Shown here: positions 33,863 to 42,300 of the stretch, one piece after another
Layout: each line of letters starts with the position of its first letter
How positions within the stretch are numbered: position 1 is the first letter of the stretch
Assembly (NCBI GenBank): GCA_903901425.1
Contig: CAIURC010000008.1
Span: forward strand, 1-44,100
DNA from: an uncultured Spartobacteria bacterium
Lineage (GTDB): Bacteria > Verrucomicrobiota > Verrucomicrobiia > Chthoniobacterales > Chthoniobacteraceae
Direction: 5' to 3'
Length of the DNA: 44,100 nt
Translations under genes and position numbers: made by a program
Notes under the pieces: generated by a model
Database searches by the model: none
What the model was told of the DNA's origin: nothing
Seen by the model: only the letters and a program-made list of their open reading frames with translations

Positions 33863-34845
33863 CGGTTGCCTCCTTTCTTCTCCGCACCTTTTTCAAGATT
33901 CAACAACTGGAGCGGGCCGCCCAGCTTCTCGTCCACCACAACCTTGCGTTCCACTCTGGGCAGAACCTCCCGCATTGTTTCCAAGTACAGCCGTTGCCGG
34001 GTGACTTCGGGCGCTTTTTCATATTCAAAAAGCAGCGACTGAAACCGTTCCGCGCTTCCGCGTGCCTCGTTCACGCGTTTGAGTGCGTATCCCTCCGCCT
34101 CCAGAATGGACTGGTCGGCTCGCCCCTTGGCCTGAGGCACAGCCTTGTTGTACTCCCCGTTGGCCATGTTGATGGCCTGTTCCTTCTCCTGCTGGGCTTG
34201 GTTCACCTCGTTAAAAGAGCCCTGCACCGCTCTTGGCGGATGCACGTTCTTCAACTGCACCTGCATGATCATCACTCCCAAACCATACCGCTCCGCAATC
34301 GCTTTGAGCTTCAAAAGCGCTTCCTCCTCGATCTGCTGGCGCCCCACCGTCAGCACCTCGTCCACTGTCCGGTCTCCCACCACTTCCCGCATCACCGCCT
34401 CGCTCGCATCGCGCAACGTCAACCCGGGTTCACGAACGCCGAAAAGATACTGCCTCGGCTCTTGGATCCGGTACTGCACCACCCACTCCACCGCGGCCAT
34501 GTTCAGATCCCCAGTCACCATGCTCTTCTCAAGGTCCGGCTCCCGCGAGGACTGGTCCCGGTTGGTTCCCCCCTCAGTTCCGAACCCGAACTCCAGCTTG
34601 AGCTGCCGCTGGACCGGAACCACCACCATGGAATCGATCCCCCACGGAATCTTCAAACCCAGCCCGGGACTCACCTGGGAACTCACCCGACCGAGCCGCA
34701 CCAGTACCCCCACCGAGTCCGCCGGCACGCTGTAAAAACAACTCCACACCCCCCAAGCGCCCAAACCCGCCAAGCACGCCGGCCAAAACCAGGCAGCCTT
34801 GCGCTTGGGCGGCTGCCATCTCTGTGAACTGTCACTGGTGAACAT
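33859..34845 (-). CDS. hflK: HflK-like SPFH/band-7 membrane protein
   Basis: About 328 residues. A short cytoplasmic N-terminus is followed by one helix (AAWFWPACLAGLGAWGVWSCF) and the SPFH domain: VPADSVGVLVRLGRVSSQVS, GLGLKIPWGIDSM, MVTGDLNMAAVEWVVQYRIQ, then EAVMREVVGDRTVDEVLTVG and VQLKNVHPPRAVQGSFNEVN. The coiled coil QAQQEKEQAINMANGEYNKA follows. This is HflK, the partner of HflC in the complex around FtsH. The Gly-rich cytoplasmic stretch of E. coli HflK is missing. The start at 34845 has AGGG nine bases upstream; a TTG at 34863 is the alternative. The gene is divergent from uxaE across 145 bases. Confidence 0.92.
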   Translation of the reverse strand: MFTSDSSQRWQPPKRKAAWFWPACLAGLGAWGVWSCFYSVPADSVGVLVRLGRVSSQVSPGLGLKIPWGIDSMVVVPVQRQLKLEFGFGTEGGTNRDQSSREPDLEKSMVTGDLNMAAVEWVVQYRIQEPRQYLFGVREPGLTLRDASEAVMREVVGDRTVDEVLTVGRQQIEEEALLKLKAIAERYGLGVMIMQVQLKNVHPPRAVQGSFNEVNQAQQEKEQAINMANGEYNKAVPQAKGRADQSILEAEGYALKRVNEARGSAERFQSLLFEYEKAPEVTRQRLYLETMREVLPRVERKVVVDEKLGGPLQLLNLEKGAEKKGGNR

Positions 34846-34990
34846 GCCCGGCACCCTACACAACCGGCAGGCGGCAACGCCATCTCATTCCACCCCAGCG
34901 AAATCAAGGATCGGCATGCTTCGGTCAACACCGCCAATTGCGCCCCCTGCTTCTTCCGGCTATCCCTTGCTCCACCCAACACCCCTTCCC

Positions 34991-36244
34991 ATGCTCACCC
35001 TAGAAAAATTCTCCATCGGCGTCGGCGACCGTTTCGCGCATCAGGCCAAGGCCCAGCTCCATGCCTGCCAACTCGCTCTCAAGGCCGGCGCGGAGGTCGT
35101 CCCCGTCTGGAACAAATCCAACCGAGAACATTCCTTCATCGGTTCAGAACCCGCCTCGGTACTCACTGCCGCCCGCGAAGCTGTCGCCGCCCTTGACTGG
35201 AAACACGGCTGGCATGTCGATGCGGATCATATCCGGCTCGAGACCGTAGATCGTTTCATTCCCTCCTCCGATTTCTTCACACTCGATGTGGCCGACTCCA
35301 TCGGCAAACCCGCCCCGGAAACCGACATCAACGCGTTTGTCGACCGACATCCGGAACTGATCGGGTCGCTCACCATCGCCGGAATCGACGCCCCACTCCA
35401 GATCACACGGGATCAGGTCCGCGCCATCGCCGCCCAGTTCCTCCTCGCCGTCAAGGACGCTGGCAAAATCTACAGGCACGTTGCCTCGGTCAAGGGACCG
35501 GAAAATTTCATCGCCGAAATCTCCATGGACGAGACCGACCGGCCTCAGACGCCTCCGGAACTTTTGGTGATCCTTGCCGCCATTGCCGACGAAGGCATCC
35601 CTGCCCAGACCATCGCACCCAAATTCACCGGCCGCTTCAACAAGGGGGTGGATTACGTCGGCGACCTCGCCCAGTTCGAACGCGAGTTCTCTGATGACCT
35701 CGCTGTTATTGCACACGCCGTCCAGCGGTATCCGCTCCCCAAAAACCTCAAGCTCAGCGTCCACTCCGGCAGCGACAAGTTCTCGCTCTACCCGATCATC
35801 CGCCGGCTCCTGCCGAAGTTTGATGCCGGTCTGCATATCAAGACTGCCGGCACCACCTGGCTCGAAGAGCTCATCGGGCTCGCCGAATCCGGCGGCGATG
35901 GCCTCGCTTTCTCCAAGGAAATCTACGCCGACGCAATGGACCACATCCAGGAACTCACCGCCCCATACGCCACCGTGATCGACATTGATCCGGCCAAACT
36001 CCCGGCTGCGGCCACGGTTCAGGCATGGTCCAGCGCCGAGTTCACCGGCGCGCTCCGGCACGAACCCACCAACCCACTGTTCAACTCCAGCCTCCGCCAA
36101 CTCCTCCACGTCTCGTTCAAACTCGCTGCGAAAAAAGGACAGCGCTACCTCGACCTTCTCAAGGACAACGAAGCCGTGGTCGCCAAAAACGTCACCCACA
36201 ACCTCTTCGAACGGCACCTCCGCCCGCTCTTTCTCCCCGCATGA
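34991..36244 (+). CDS. uxaE: UxaE-like tagaturonate/fructuronate epimerase
   Basis: A 417-residue protein resembling UxaE of Thermotoga (TM0440), which epimerises tagaturonate to fructuronate in galacturonate catabolism. Shared blocks are FSIGVGDRFAHQAKAQLHAC, HVDADHI, EISMDETDRPQTPPELLVIL, FTGRFNKGVDYVGDLAQFER, LKLSVHSGSDKFSLYPIIRR and LHIKTAGTTWLEE. Their His, Asp and Glu residues suggest a metal-dependent aldolase-like barrel. ATG 34991 begins right at the conserved region. Its stop overlaps the next gene's start as ATGA. It belongs to a three-gene set of sugar-converting enzymes, consistent with pectin or uronate use. Confidence 0.85.
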   Translation: MLTLEKFSIGVGDRFAHQAKAQLHACQLALKAGAEVVPVWNKSNREHSFIGSEPASVLTAAREAVAALDWKHGWHVDADHIRLETVDRFIPSSDFFTLDVADSIGKPAPETDINAFVDRHPELIGSLTIAGIDAPLQITRDQVRAIAAQFLLAVKDAGKIYRHVASVKGPENFIAEISMDETDRPQTPPELLVILAAIADEGIPAQTIAPKFTGRFNKGVDYVGDLAQFEREFSDDLAVIAHAVQRYPLPKNLKLSVHSGSDKFSLYPIIRRLLPKFDAGLHIKTAGTTWLEELIGLAESGGDGLAFSKEIYADAMDHIQELTAPYATVIDIDPAKLPAAATVQAWSSAEFTGALRHEPTNPLFNSSLRQLLHVSFKLAAKKGQRYLDLLKDNEAVVAKNVTHNLFERHLRPLFLPA

Positions 36245-37059
36245 AATCCGCCATCACCGTCTCCCTCGTTCCCCAAGCCAAAGGCGGTCCCTTTGTTTTC
36301 TGGGACGGCCTGGATGCGGCTTTCAAGTCCGCTCAAAACCTCGGCTTCAACGCAGTGGAGATCTTTCCACCCGCCGCTGATGCCTTGGATGCCGCCCAGA
36401 TCCGCGGCCTCATGGACAAACACCAACTCGCGGTGGCCGCCGTTGGCACTGGCGGCGGATGGGTCGCCCACCAGTGGCACCTGTGTCATCCCGAACCGGA
36501 AATCCGTTCCCAGGCACGCTCATTCGTCCGCGCCATGATCCGACGCGCCGGGGAACTCGGTGCTCCGGCCATTCTCGGTTCGATGCAAGGCCGGGTCCTG
36601 CCCGGAATCGAACGCGAACAGGCGCTCGAATGGCTCCGGGAGGCCCTCTCCGAATTCGACGCCGAAGCCAGTCAGGCCGGACAGGTCTTCCTCTACGAAC
36701 CGCTGAACCGTTACGAAACCAACCTGTTCAACCGCAGCCCAGATGCCGCCGCGTTCCTGGACGCCGCGGGCCTGCCCAACACCCGGATCCTGGCCGATCT
36801 GTTCCACATGAACATCGAGGAGGCCTCTATTCCGGACGCGCTCAAAGCGTCTGCCCACCGCCTTGGCCATGTCCATTTTGCCGACAGCAACCGACAGGCT
36901 GTGGGATTTGGCCATACTCATATGCCGCCCATTCTGGACGCACTCCGCTCGGTGAACTATTCAGGATTCCTTTCAGCGGAAATCCTGCCACTGCCGGACT
37001 CCGAGACCGCGGCCCGCCAAACGCTTGCGGCCTTCCGTGCCCTCGTCAATCCCCGCTAA
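36241..37059 (+). CDS. TIM-barrel sugar isomerase/epimerase (hydroxypyruvate isomerase-like)
   Basis: A 272-residue protein of the xylose-isomerase-like/AP-endonuclease-2 TIM-barrel family. Likely metal ligands are the Glu in VFLYEPLNRYE, the Asp and His in ILADLFHMNIEE, the His in HVHFADSNRQAVG and the Glu in FLSAEILPLP. This order is typical of hydroxypyruvate isomerase and D-tagatose/D-psicose 3-epimerase relatives. The substrate cannot be read from sequence. Coupling by ATGA to uxaE suggests a step in sugar-acid or ketose metabolism. Confidence 0.88.
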   Translation: MKSAITVSLVPQAKGGPFVFWDGLDAAFKSAQNLGFNAVEIFPPAADALDAAQIRGLMDKHQLAVAAVGTGGGWVAHQWHLCHPEPEIRSQARSFVRAMIRRAGELGAPAILGSMQGRVLPGIEREQALEWLREALSEFDAEASQAGQVFLYEPLNRYETNLFNRSPDAAAFLDAAGLPNTRILADLFHMNIEEASIPDALKASAHRLGHVHFADSNRQAVGFGHTHMPPILDALRSVNYSGFLSAEILPLPDSETAARQTLAAFRALVNPR

Positions 37060-37077
37060 ATTCCACCCATTCCAGCC

Positions 37078-37524
37078 GTGCTCAAACACCAACTGCTTCA
37101 TCCGAAACTCAACGAGGTTCTGGCCCGGGCTGGCCACCATTCGGTGGTTCTCATCGCCGACGGAAACTATCCCGCATGGACCAAACGCGGTCCGAACGCC
37201 GAACTGGTCTCGATGAACCTCTCACCGGGCGTGATTTCCTGCGCTCAGGCCCTTGAGGCCCTCTTGAGCGCCATCCCAGTGGACCGGGTACAGACAATGG
37301 GCATCCCCCCGGAGGATTCCTACGCGCAACAGGGGGAACCACCCGTGTGGGACACATACCGCTCAGTCATCGCACGTTCTGGCCTCAACCTGGCGCTGGA
37401 GCCGATCCTCAAATGGGACTTCTACAAGGCTGTGGAATCTCCCGACCACATCCTCACCATCCAGACCGCAGATCAGTCCCTCTGGGCGAACATCCTGCTG
37501 ACCATCGGCTGCAGGACGGCATAG
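37078..37524 (+). CDS. RbsD/FucU family sugar mutarotase
   Basis: A 148-residue protein from GTG 37078, 18 bases after the isomerase stop. The N-terminal MLKHQLLHPKLNEVLARAGH, with HHSVVLIADGNYP, holds the family's catalytic-site pattern (His then Asp in ADxxxP). The C-terminal IQTADQSLWANILLTIG is also characteristic. RbsD/FucU proteins interconvert pyranose anomers of ribose, fucose and related sugars. It completes the uxaE set and could feed the right anomer to an upstream or downstream enzyme. RbsD and FucU subtypes are not separated here. The 64 bases before the convergent gene show no terminator. Confidence 0.85.
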   Translation: MLKHQLLHPKLNEVLARAGHHSVVLIADGNYPAWTKRGPNAELVSMNLSPGVISCAQALEALLSAIPVDRVQTMGIPPEDSYAQQGEPPVWDTYRSVIARSGLNLALEPILKWDFYKAVESPDHILTIQTADQSLWANILLTIGCRTA

Positions 37525-37588
37525 AGCGGCACACTCGCCGGATAGAAATGGGGGACAGAGCTGAGGAGGACTTGCGTGTCCGACAGAC

Positions 37589-39334
37589 TCAAAGCTTGGG
37601 TGCCGCAGGTTTTACAGGCGGTTCGCAGGTGCGAATCCCGCGCACCTTGACCTTCCTCCGGTACACCTTGTCGCCGCAGGTCGCGTAGAGCGTGTCCCGA
37701 TCCGGACCACCGAACTCCAAGTTCGACACCTTGCCATTCGGCAACGGCAGGATGCAATTCACCCGGCCGGCTTGGTCGCACACCTGAATTCCCATCCGCG
37801 TCGCCACGTAGAGCCGGCCATCGGCATCAACGCGCATCCCGTCAGCGCCGCTTTCGTCGGCGGAATCAGGCACGTGGAGATGGTAAAACTGCTGCTTGTT
37901 CTCCAGCGTTCCGTCTGCCGCGATCCGGTAACTGTACACCCAGTGGCTTTTCCAGTCCGCCACATAGAGCAGGCTCTGGTCGGGACTGCACACCACGCCG
38001 TTAGGAAACTTGACGCCGGAATCCACTTCCCGCTTTTCCTGTCCATCAGCCAGCAACCACACCTTGCCTTGAACCTTTGGATCCGAAGAGGGTTCGGTCA
38101 CGTAAACCCGTCCGTTGTTCAGCACCACCAAATCGTTCCCCCGGATCCCCTCGGCCACCGTCTCAGGCTCCGCCGCGCCCGGTCGGTACGCCAAGACTTT
38201 CTGGTCCCGCGTTGCCACCACATATCGGCGCCCGTCCGGACCAAACGCGTGTCCGTTCGCACCGTGCGAGTCCGAGACCACAACTTCCGGTATTCCCGTT
38301 CCCACGCGATAGGTCTGGTTCCCGGGGATGTCGTTGAAGAAAACCTCCCCCTTCTCGTTCACCGCGGGGCCTTCGGTGAACTTGTATCCTTCGCCCACCA
38401 ATTCCCAGTCGGAAGCAGGCATCAGGATCTCCTGCATCTGACGGGACCCGGCACCCGCACCGATCCCAGCTGGCCACCCTTTCCACAACCAGCGGAGAGC
38501 CTGCGGGAAAATGGCGGTTGCAGGTTTTGCATTATGGGCGCCCTCACCCCAGACGTGTTCGACCTCGTACCCGGCAAAGGTCAGGGAACGTTCCATCTCC
38601 TGGTTGGCCATCCACCAGTCGCCTCCGTAAATGTTGTTGTCCGCCGAACCGTCCTGCAGAAAGACCCGCAGCCGTTTCGGCTCCACTTTGCGGACCAAGG
38701 TGGGCAACACGTTTCCGCCTCGGAGTCCCACAAACGTGCCGATTGCGGAAAAAACGCGTCCAAAGTCTGACGGACGTTCCCATGCGGCATTGAACGCCGC
38801 CATTGCGCCGCTGCTCGAACCCGAGATCGCCCTGTCGTTGCCCGACTTGGACAACCGGATGGGGCGCCCGTCGGATGTCTGGCGTTTCTCCACATCGGGC
38901 AGGAGTTCCTCCAGAACAAACCGCGCGTACCGGTCTCCGAGGCTGTCGTACTCGTAACTCCGGTTAAACCGGTCCAGTGCCCCTTCCCGTTCCGACTTCA
39001 TCCGGCCGGGTTGGACGAAGACGCCAATGAGGACGGGGATTTCGCCGCGGGCAATCAGATTATCGAACACAATCGGGGCGTTGAACTGGATTCCGTCCTG
39101 GTTCACCCAAACACAGGCCGGCTTGGCCGGGTCGTAGCTCTTGGGCACATAGACCCAGTAGTCCCGGGTCGTGCCGGGATACAGCCGGCTCCCGGCGAAG
39201 GTGTACTTGGTCACTTCGCCCTCCGGAACACCCGCCTGTTTCAGGGAGTCCGGACCGAGCGGATAATCTTCCGCATACAGAACACCCGTCCACAGACACG
39301 CTGCTGCAGCCAATTGAAGAGATTGCTTTTTCAT
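37589..39334 (-). CDS. Exported fusion of an alpha/beta-hydrolase esterase and an SMP-30/gluconolactonase propeller
   Basis: A 581-residue protein with a signal peptide (MKKQSLQLAAAACLWTGVLYA). Residues about 40-290 are an enterochelin-esterase-like (Fes/D-type) hydrolase, with nucleophile Ser174 in GSSSG, Asp228 in FLQDGSADNN and His267 in WGEGAHNAK. Residues about 305-565 are an SMP-30/gluconolactonase/LRE beta-propeller: FTEGPAVNEKGEVFFNDIPG (metal Glu321), GIRGNDLVVLNNGRVYVTEP, FPNGVVCSPDQSLLYVADWK and GADGMRVDADGRLYVATRMG. One chain could therefore cleave an ester and open a lactone outside the cytoplasm, perhaps on plant polysaccharide products. That is inference, but it sits beside the uronate genes. 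The order esterase then lactonase occurs in PVC bacteria. Confidence 0.92.
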   Translation of the reverse strand: MKKQSLQLAAAACLWTGVLYAEDYPLGPDSLKQAGVPEGEVTKYTFAGSRLYPGTTRDYWVYVPKSYDPAKPACVWVNQDGIQFNAPIVFDNLIARGEIPVLIGVFVQPGRMKSEREGALDRFNRSYEYDSLGDRYARFVLEELLPDVEKRQTSDGRPIRLSKSGNDRAISGSSSGAMAAFNAAWERPSDFGRVFSAIGTFVGLRGGNVLPTLVRKVEPKRLRVFLQDGSADNNIYGGDWWMANQEMERSLTFAGYEVEHVWGEGAHNAKPATAIFPQALRWLWKGWPAGIGAGAGSRQMQEILMPASDWELVGEGYKFTEGPAVNEKGEVFFNDIPGNQTYRVGTGIPEVVVSDSHGANGHAFGPDGRRYVVATRDQKVLAYRPGAAEPETVAEGIRGNDLVVLNNGRVYVTEPSSDPKVQGKVWLLADGQEKREVDSGVKFPNGVVCSPDQSLLYVADWKSHWVYSYRIAADGTLENKQQFYHLHVPDSADESGADGMRVDADGRLYVATRMGIQVCDQAGRVNCILPLPNGKVSNLEFGGPDRDTLYATCGDKVYRRKVKVRGIRTCEPPVKPAAPKL

Positions 39335-39352
39335 GGGGGAGGAAACTTTTCG

Positions 39353-39369
39353 GCGCGTACTCTACGCGC
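39353..39369. repeat. Perfect inverted repeat GCGCGTA-CTC-TACGCGC
   Basis: Seven-base arms with a 3-base spacer, in the 47-base gap between the uvrA stop and the esterase start (both - strand). It lies 18 bases before the esterase ATG, a suitable place for an operator or an attenuating hairpin. No T-run follows it. Confidence 0.5.
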
Positions 39370-39381
39370 GCTGGCCTTGAG

Positions 39382-42300
39382 TCACACGCTCTTTTCCCCG
39401 CGGGCCTGATTTCGCCGTGCCTTTTTTGGCGGCTCGATTCCGAGCACCTGTTTCAAGTAAGGGGCTGTCCGGCTCTGGTCGTTGTTTGCCACCGTTTCGG
39501 GCGGACCCGACGCCACCAGTTCACCGCCGCCCGGTCCCGCCTCAGGCCCAATATCGAGGATGTAGTCCGCCTCGGCCAAGACGCTGAGATGATGCTCAAT
39601 CACCACCACCGTGTGGCCCTCGTCCACCAATCGGTGCAGCACAACGAGCAACTCTTGAACATCCCCGAGGTGCAGGCCGATGGTCGGTTCCTCCAACAAA
39701 TACAGCATCGACTTGGAGCCGCGTCCGGAACGCCGGGCGTTTCCTGCACGGCCGACGCCCTTGGTCAGTTCGCTCACCAGTTTTAACCGCTGCGCCTCGC
39801 CTCCGCTCAGCGTTGGACTGGGCTGCCCCAGCCGCAAGTACCCCAATCCCGTGTCTCTGAGCAACTGGAGTGGGCCGCCCACTCTCGGGAGCGCTGCAAA
39901 AAAGTCGGCGGCATCCTCGACGGTCATGGCGAGCACCTCGCCAATCGTGCGCCCATTGTAACGGACCTCCAACGCTCCAGCCTCGTACCGTGACCCGCTG
40001 CACTCGGTGCACGGCGCATGACTGGTTGGCAGAAAACTCATCTCCACTTTCACCACCCCCTGCCCTCCGCAGGCCTCGCAGCGCCCCCCCTCGGAATTGA
40101 ACGAAAACCGGCCGGGACCGTACCCCCGGATCCTGGCCATCGGCACCTGAGCAAACACGGCACGGATCTCGTCAAACACCTTGATGTAGGTGGCCGGAGT
40201 GGAACGGGAAGTCTTGCCGATCGGCGCCTGATCCACCTCGTAAACCGCTTCCAGATGCTCGACTCCATGCACCGCGGGTCCGCTCAAACCGGTCCGCCGC
40301 TTCTTGCCGGCAGGCTTTTTCGCCAATTTCCCAGTGGTCTTGCCGCCACTCTTGAGCGCAGCCTCCACGGCGGGCTTGAGCACCCCGCGCATCAGGCTGC
40401 TTTTGCCCGAACCCGACACCCCACTGATCACGGTCAAACGCCCCACCGGGATCCGCACCGAAAGGTCCTTGAGATTGTTCTTGGAAGCGCCCTCCAATTC
40501 AATCCACGCCTCGACTCCGTCCAACCCCCGGCGTTCGCCCCGCAACGGGTGCCGCATGGGTTCCCGCAGAAACCTACCCGTCACAGAATCCGGATTGCGC
40601 TGGATCTCCTCCAGACTGCCCTGGGCCACAACGCGCCCCCCGTGGGTGCCTGCCCCCGGCCCGAGATCAATCACCGTGTTTGCCCGGCGCATGGTGTCCT
40701 CGTCATGCTCAACGACCACGAGTGAGTTACCCTTGGCACGCAAGGCCTCCAGCGTGTCCAGCAATCGCCCGTTATCCCTCGGATGCAGGCCAATCGTCGG
40801 CTCATCCAGCACATACAAAACCCCGCGCAGGTTCGACCCCAGTTGCGCGGCCAGCCGGATCCGCTGGGATTCACCACCGCTCAACGTCTTTGCAGACCGG
40901 TTCAACGCGAGGTAATCCAGACCCACCTCCCGCAAAAACTCGAGCCGCTGCCGGATCTCAGGCAAGATGTCTGCGGCCACCTGCTTTTGGGTGCCGGTAA
41001 ACTTGAGGCCCTCCAGCCAGCGCACCGCCGCCTCAGCGGTGCCACCCACCACCTCCCCAATCCCGGTTCCACCCAACCGCACGGCACGCGCCTCGGCATT
41101 CAGACGGACACCGCCACACTCCCCGCAGGGCACGCCTTCCCCGGCCTCCAGCGCCTCATGCTGACGTTCCTCATCCAACTCGCGTTCCATCTCCGTCTCC
41201 AAACGCGGATTGACCCGGTGCTTCCAGATCTCACCGAACCCATGGCACCCGGTGCACCACCCGTGCGGGGAGTTGAACGAAAAAAGGCGCGGATCCAGTT
41301 CTTCAAACGAGAGGCCGCATCCGACACAACTCCGTTCCGTGCTGACCACCGACTGACGCCCCTTCGCGTCCAACAGGTACGCAGTGCCCTTGCCAAGCTC
41401 CAGCGCACGCTCCAATGCCCCCCGCAGTTCCAGGTCGGATGCACCGATTGTTGCCACCAACACATCCAGCGAATGCTCCTGGAACCGTTCCAAACGCTGG
41501 AACCGGTCTGAACGCACCCACTTGCCGTCCACACGCAGCTCCGCAAACCCTTCCCGCTGCGCCCATGCCGCCACCTCGGTGTGGTACCCCTTTCTCCCTT
41601 TCACCAACGGCGCCAAAATCCGCACCCCGCCTTTTTTGGCGAGATCCCGGGCGCGCTGGAGGATGGCGTCCATGGTTTCCCGCCCCACCGCGCTTCCGCA
41701 GCACGGACAATGCTGCACCCCGACTTTCGCGAACAACAACCGCAGAAAATGGTACACCTCCGTCACCGTTGCCACCGTGGACTTTCCGCCACCGCGTGTG
41801 ACCCGCTGTTCGATCGCCACCGTTGGCGGCAGGCCCGTGATCCCGTCCACGTCGGGCTTTTCCATCTGCTCCACAAACTGCCGCGCGTACGCAGACATGC
41901 TGTCCAGAAAACGACGCTGTCCCTCCGCAAACAGAAGGTCGAAAGCCAGTGTCGATTTCCCAGAACCACTCCGCCCCGTCACCACCACAAGTTCCTCCCG
42001 TGGAATCCGCACAGAGAGGTTCTTCAAATTGTGCTCCCGCGCCCCGCTGACCGTAATTACCGGCTCGAACCCGGCAGCTTCCGCAACCCGCGCCGTCGGT
42101 TCCGGCTGGGCAGCGCGCCCGGCACGCTTCAGAAACCGGCCCGTCTCGGATTCCGGCACGCGCGCGATCTCCTCGGGCGTACCCGCAGCCACCACCCGCC
42201 CCCCGGATTCCCCGGCACCGGGCCCGATGTCCAGGACATAGTCCGCACAACGGATCACGTCGAGGTGATGCTCGATCACCAGGAGGCTGTTGCCTTCTTT

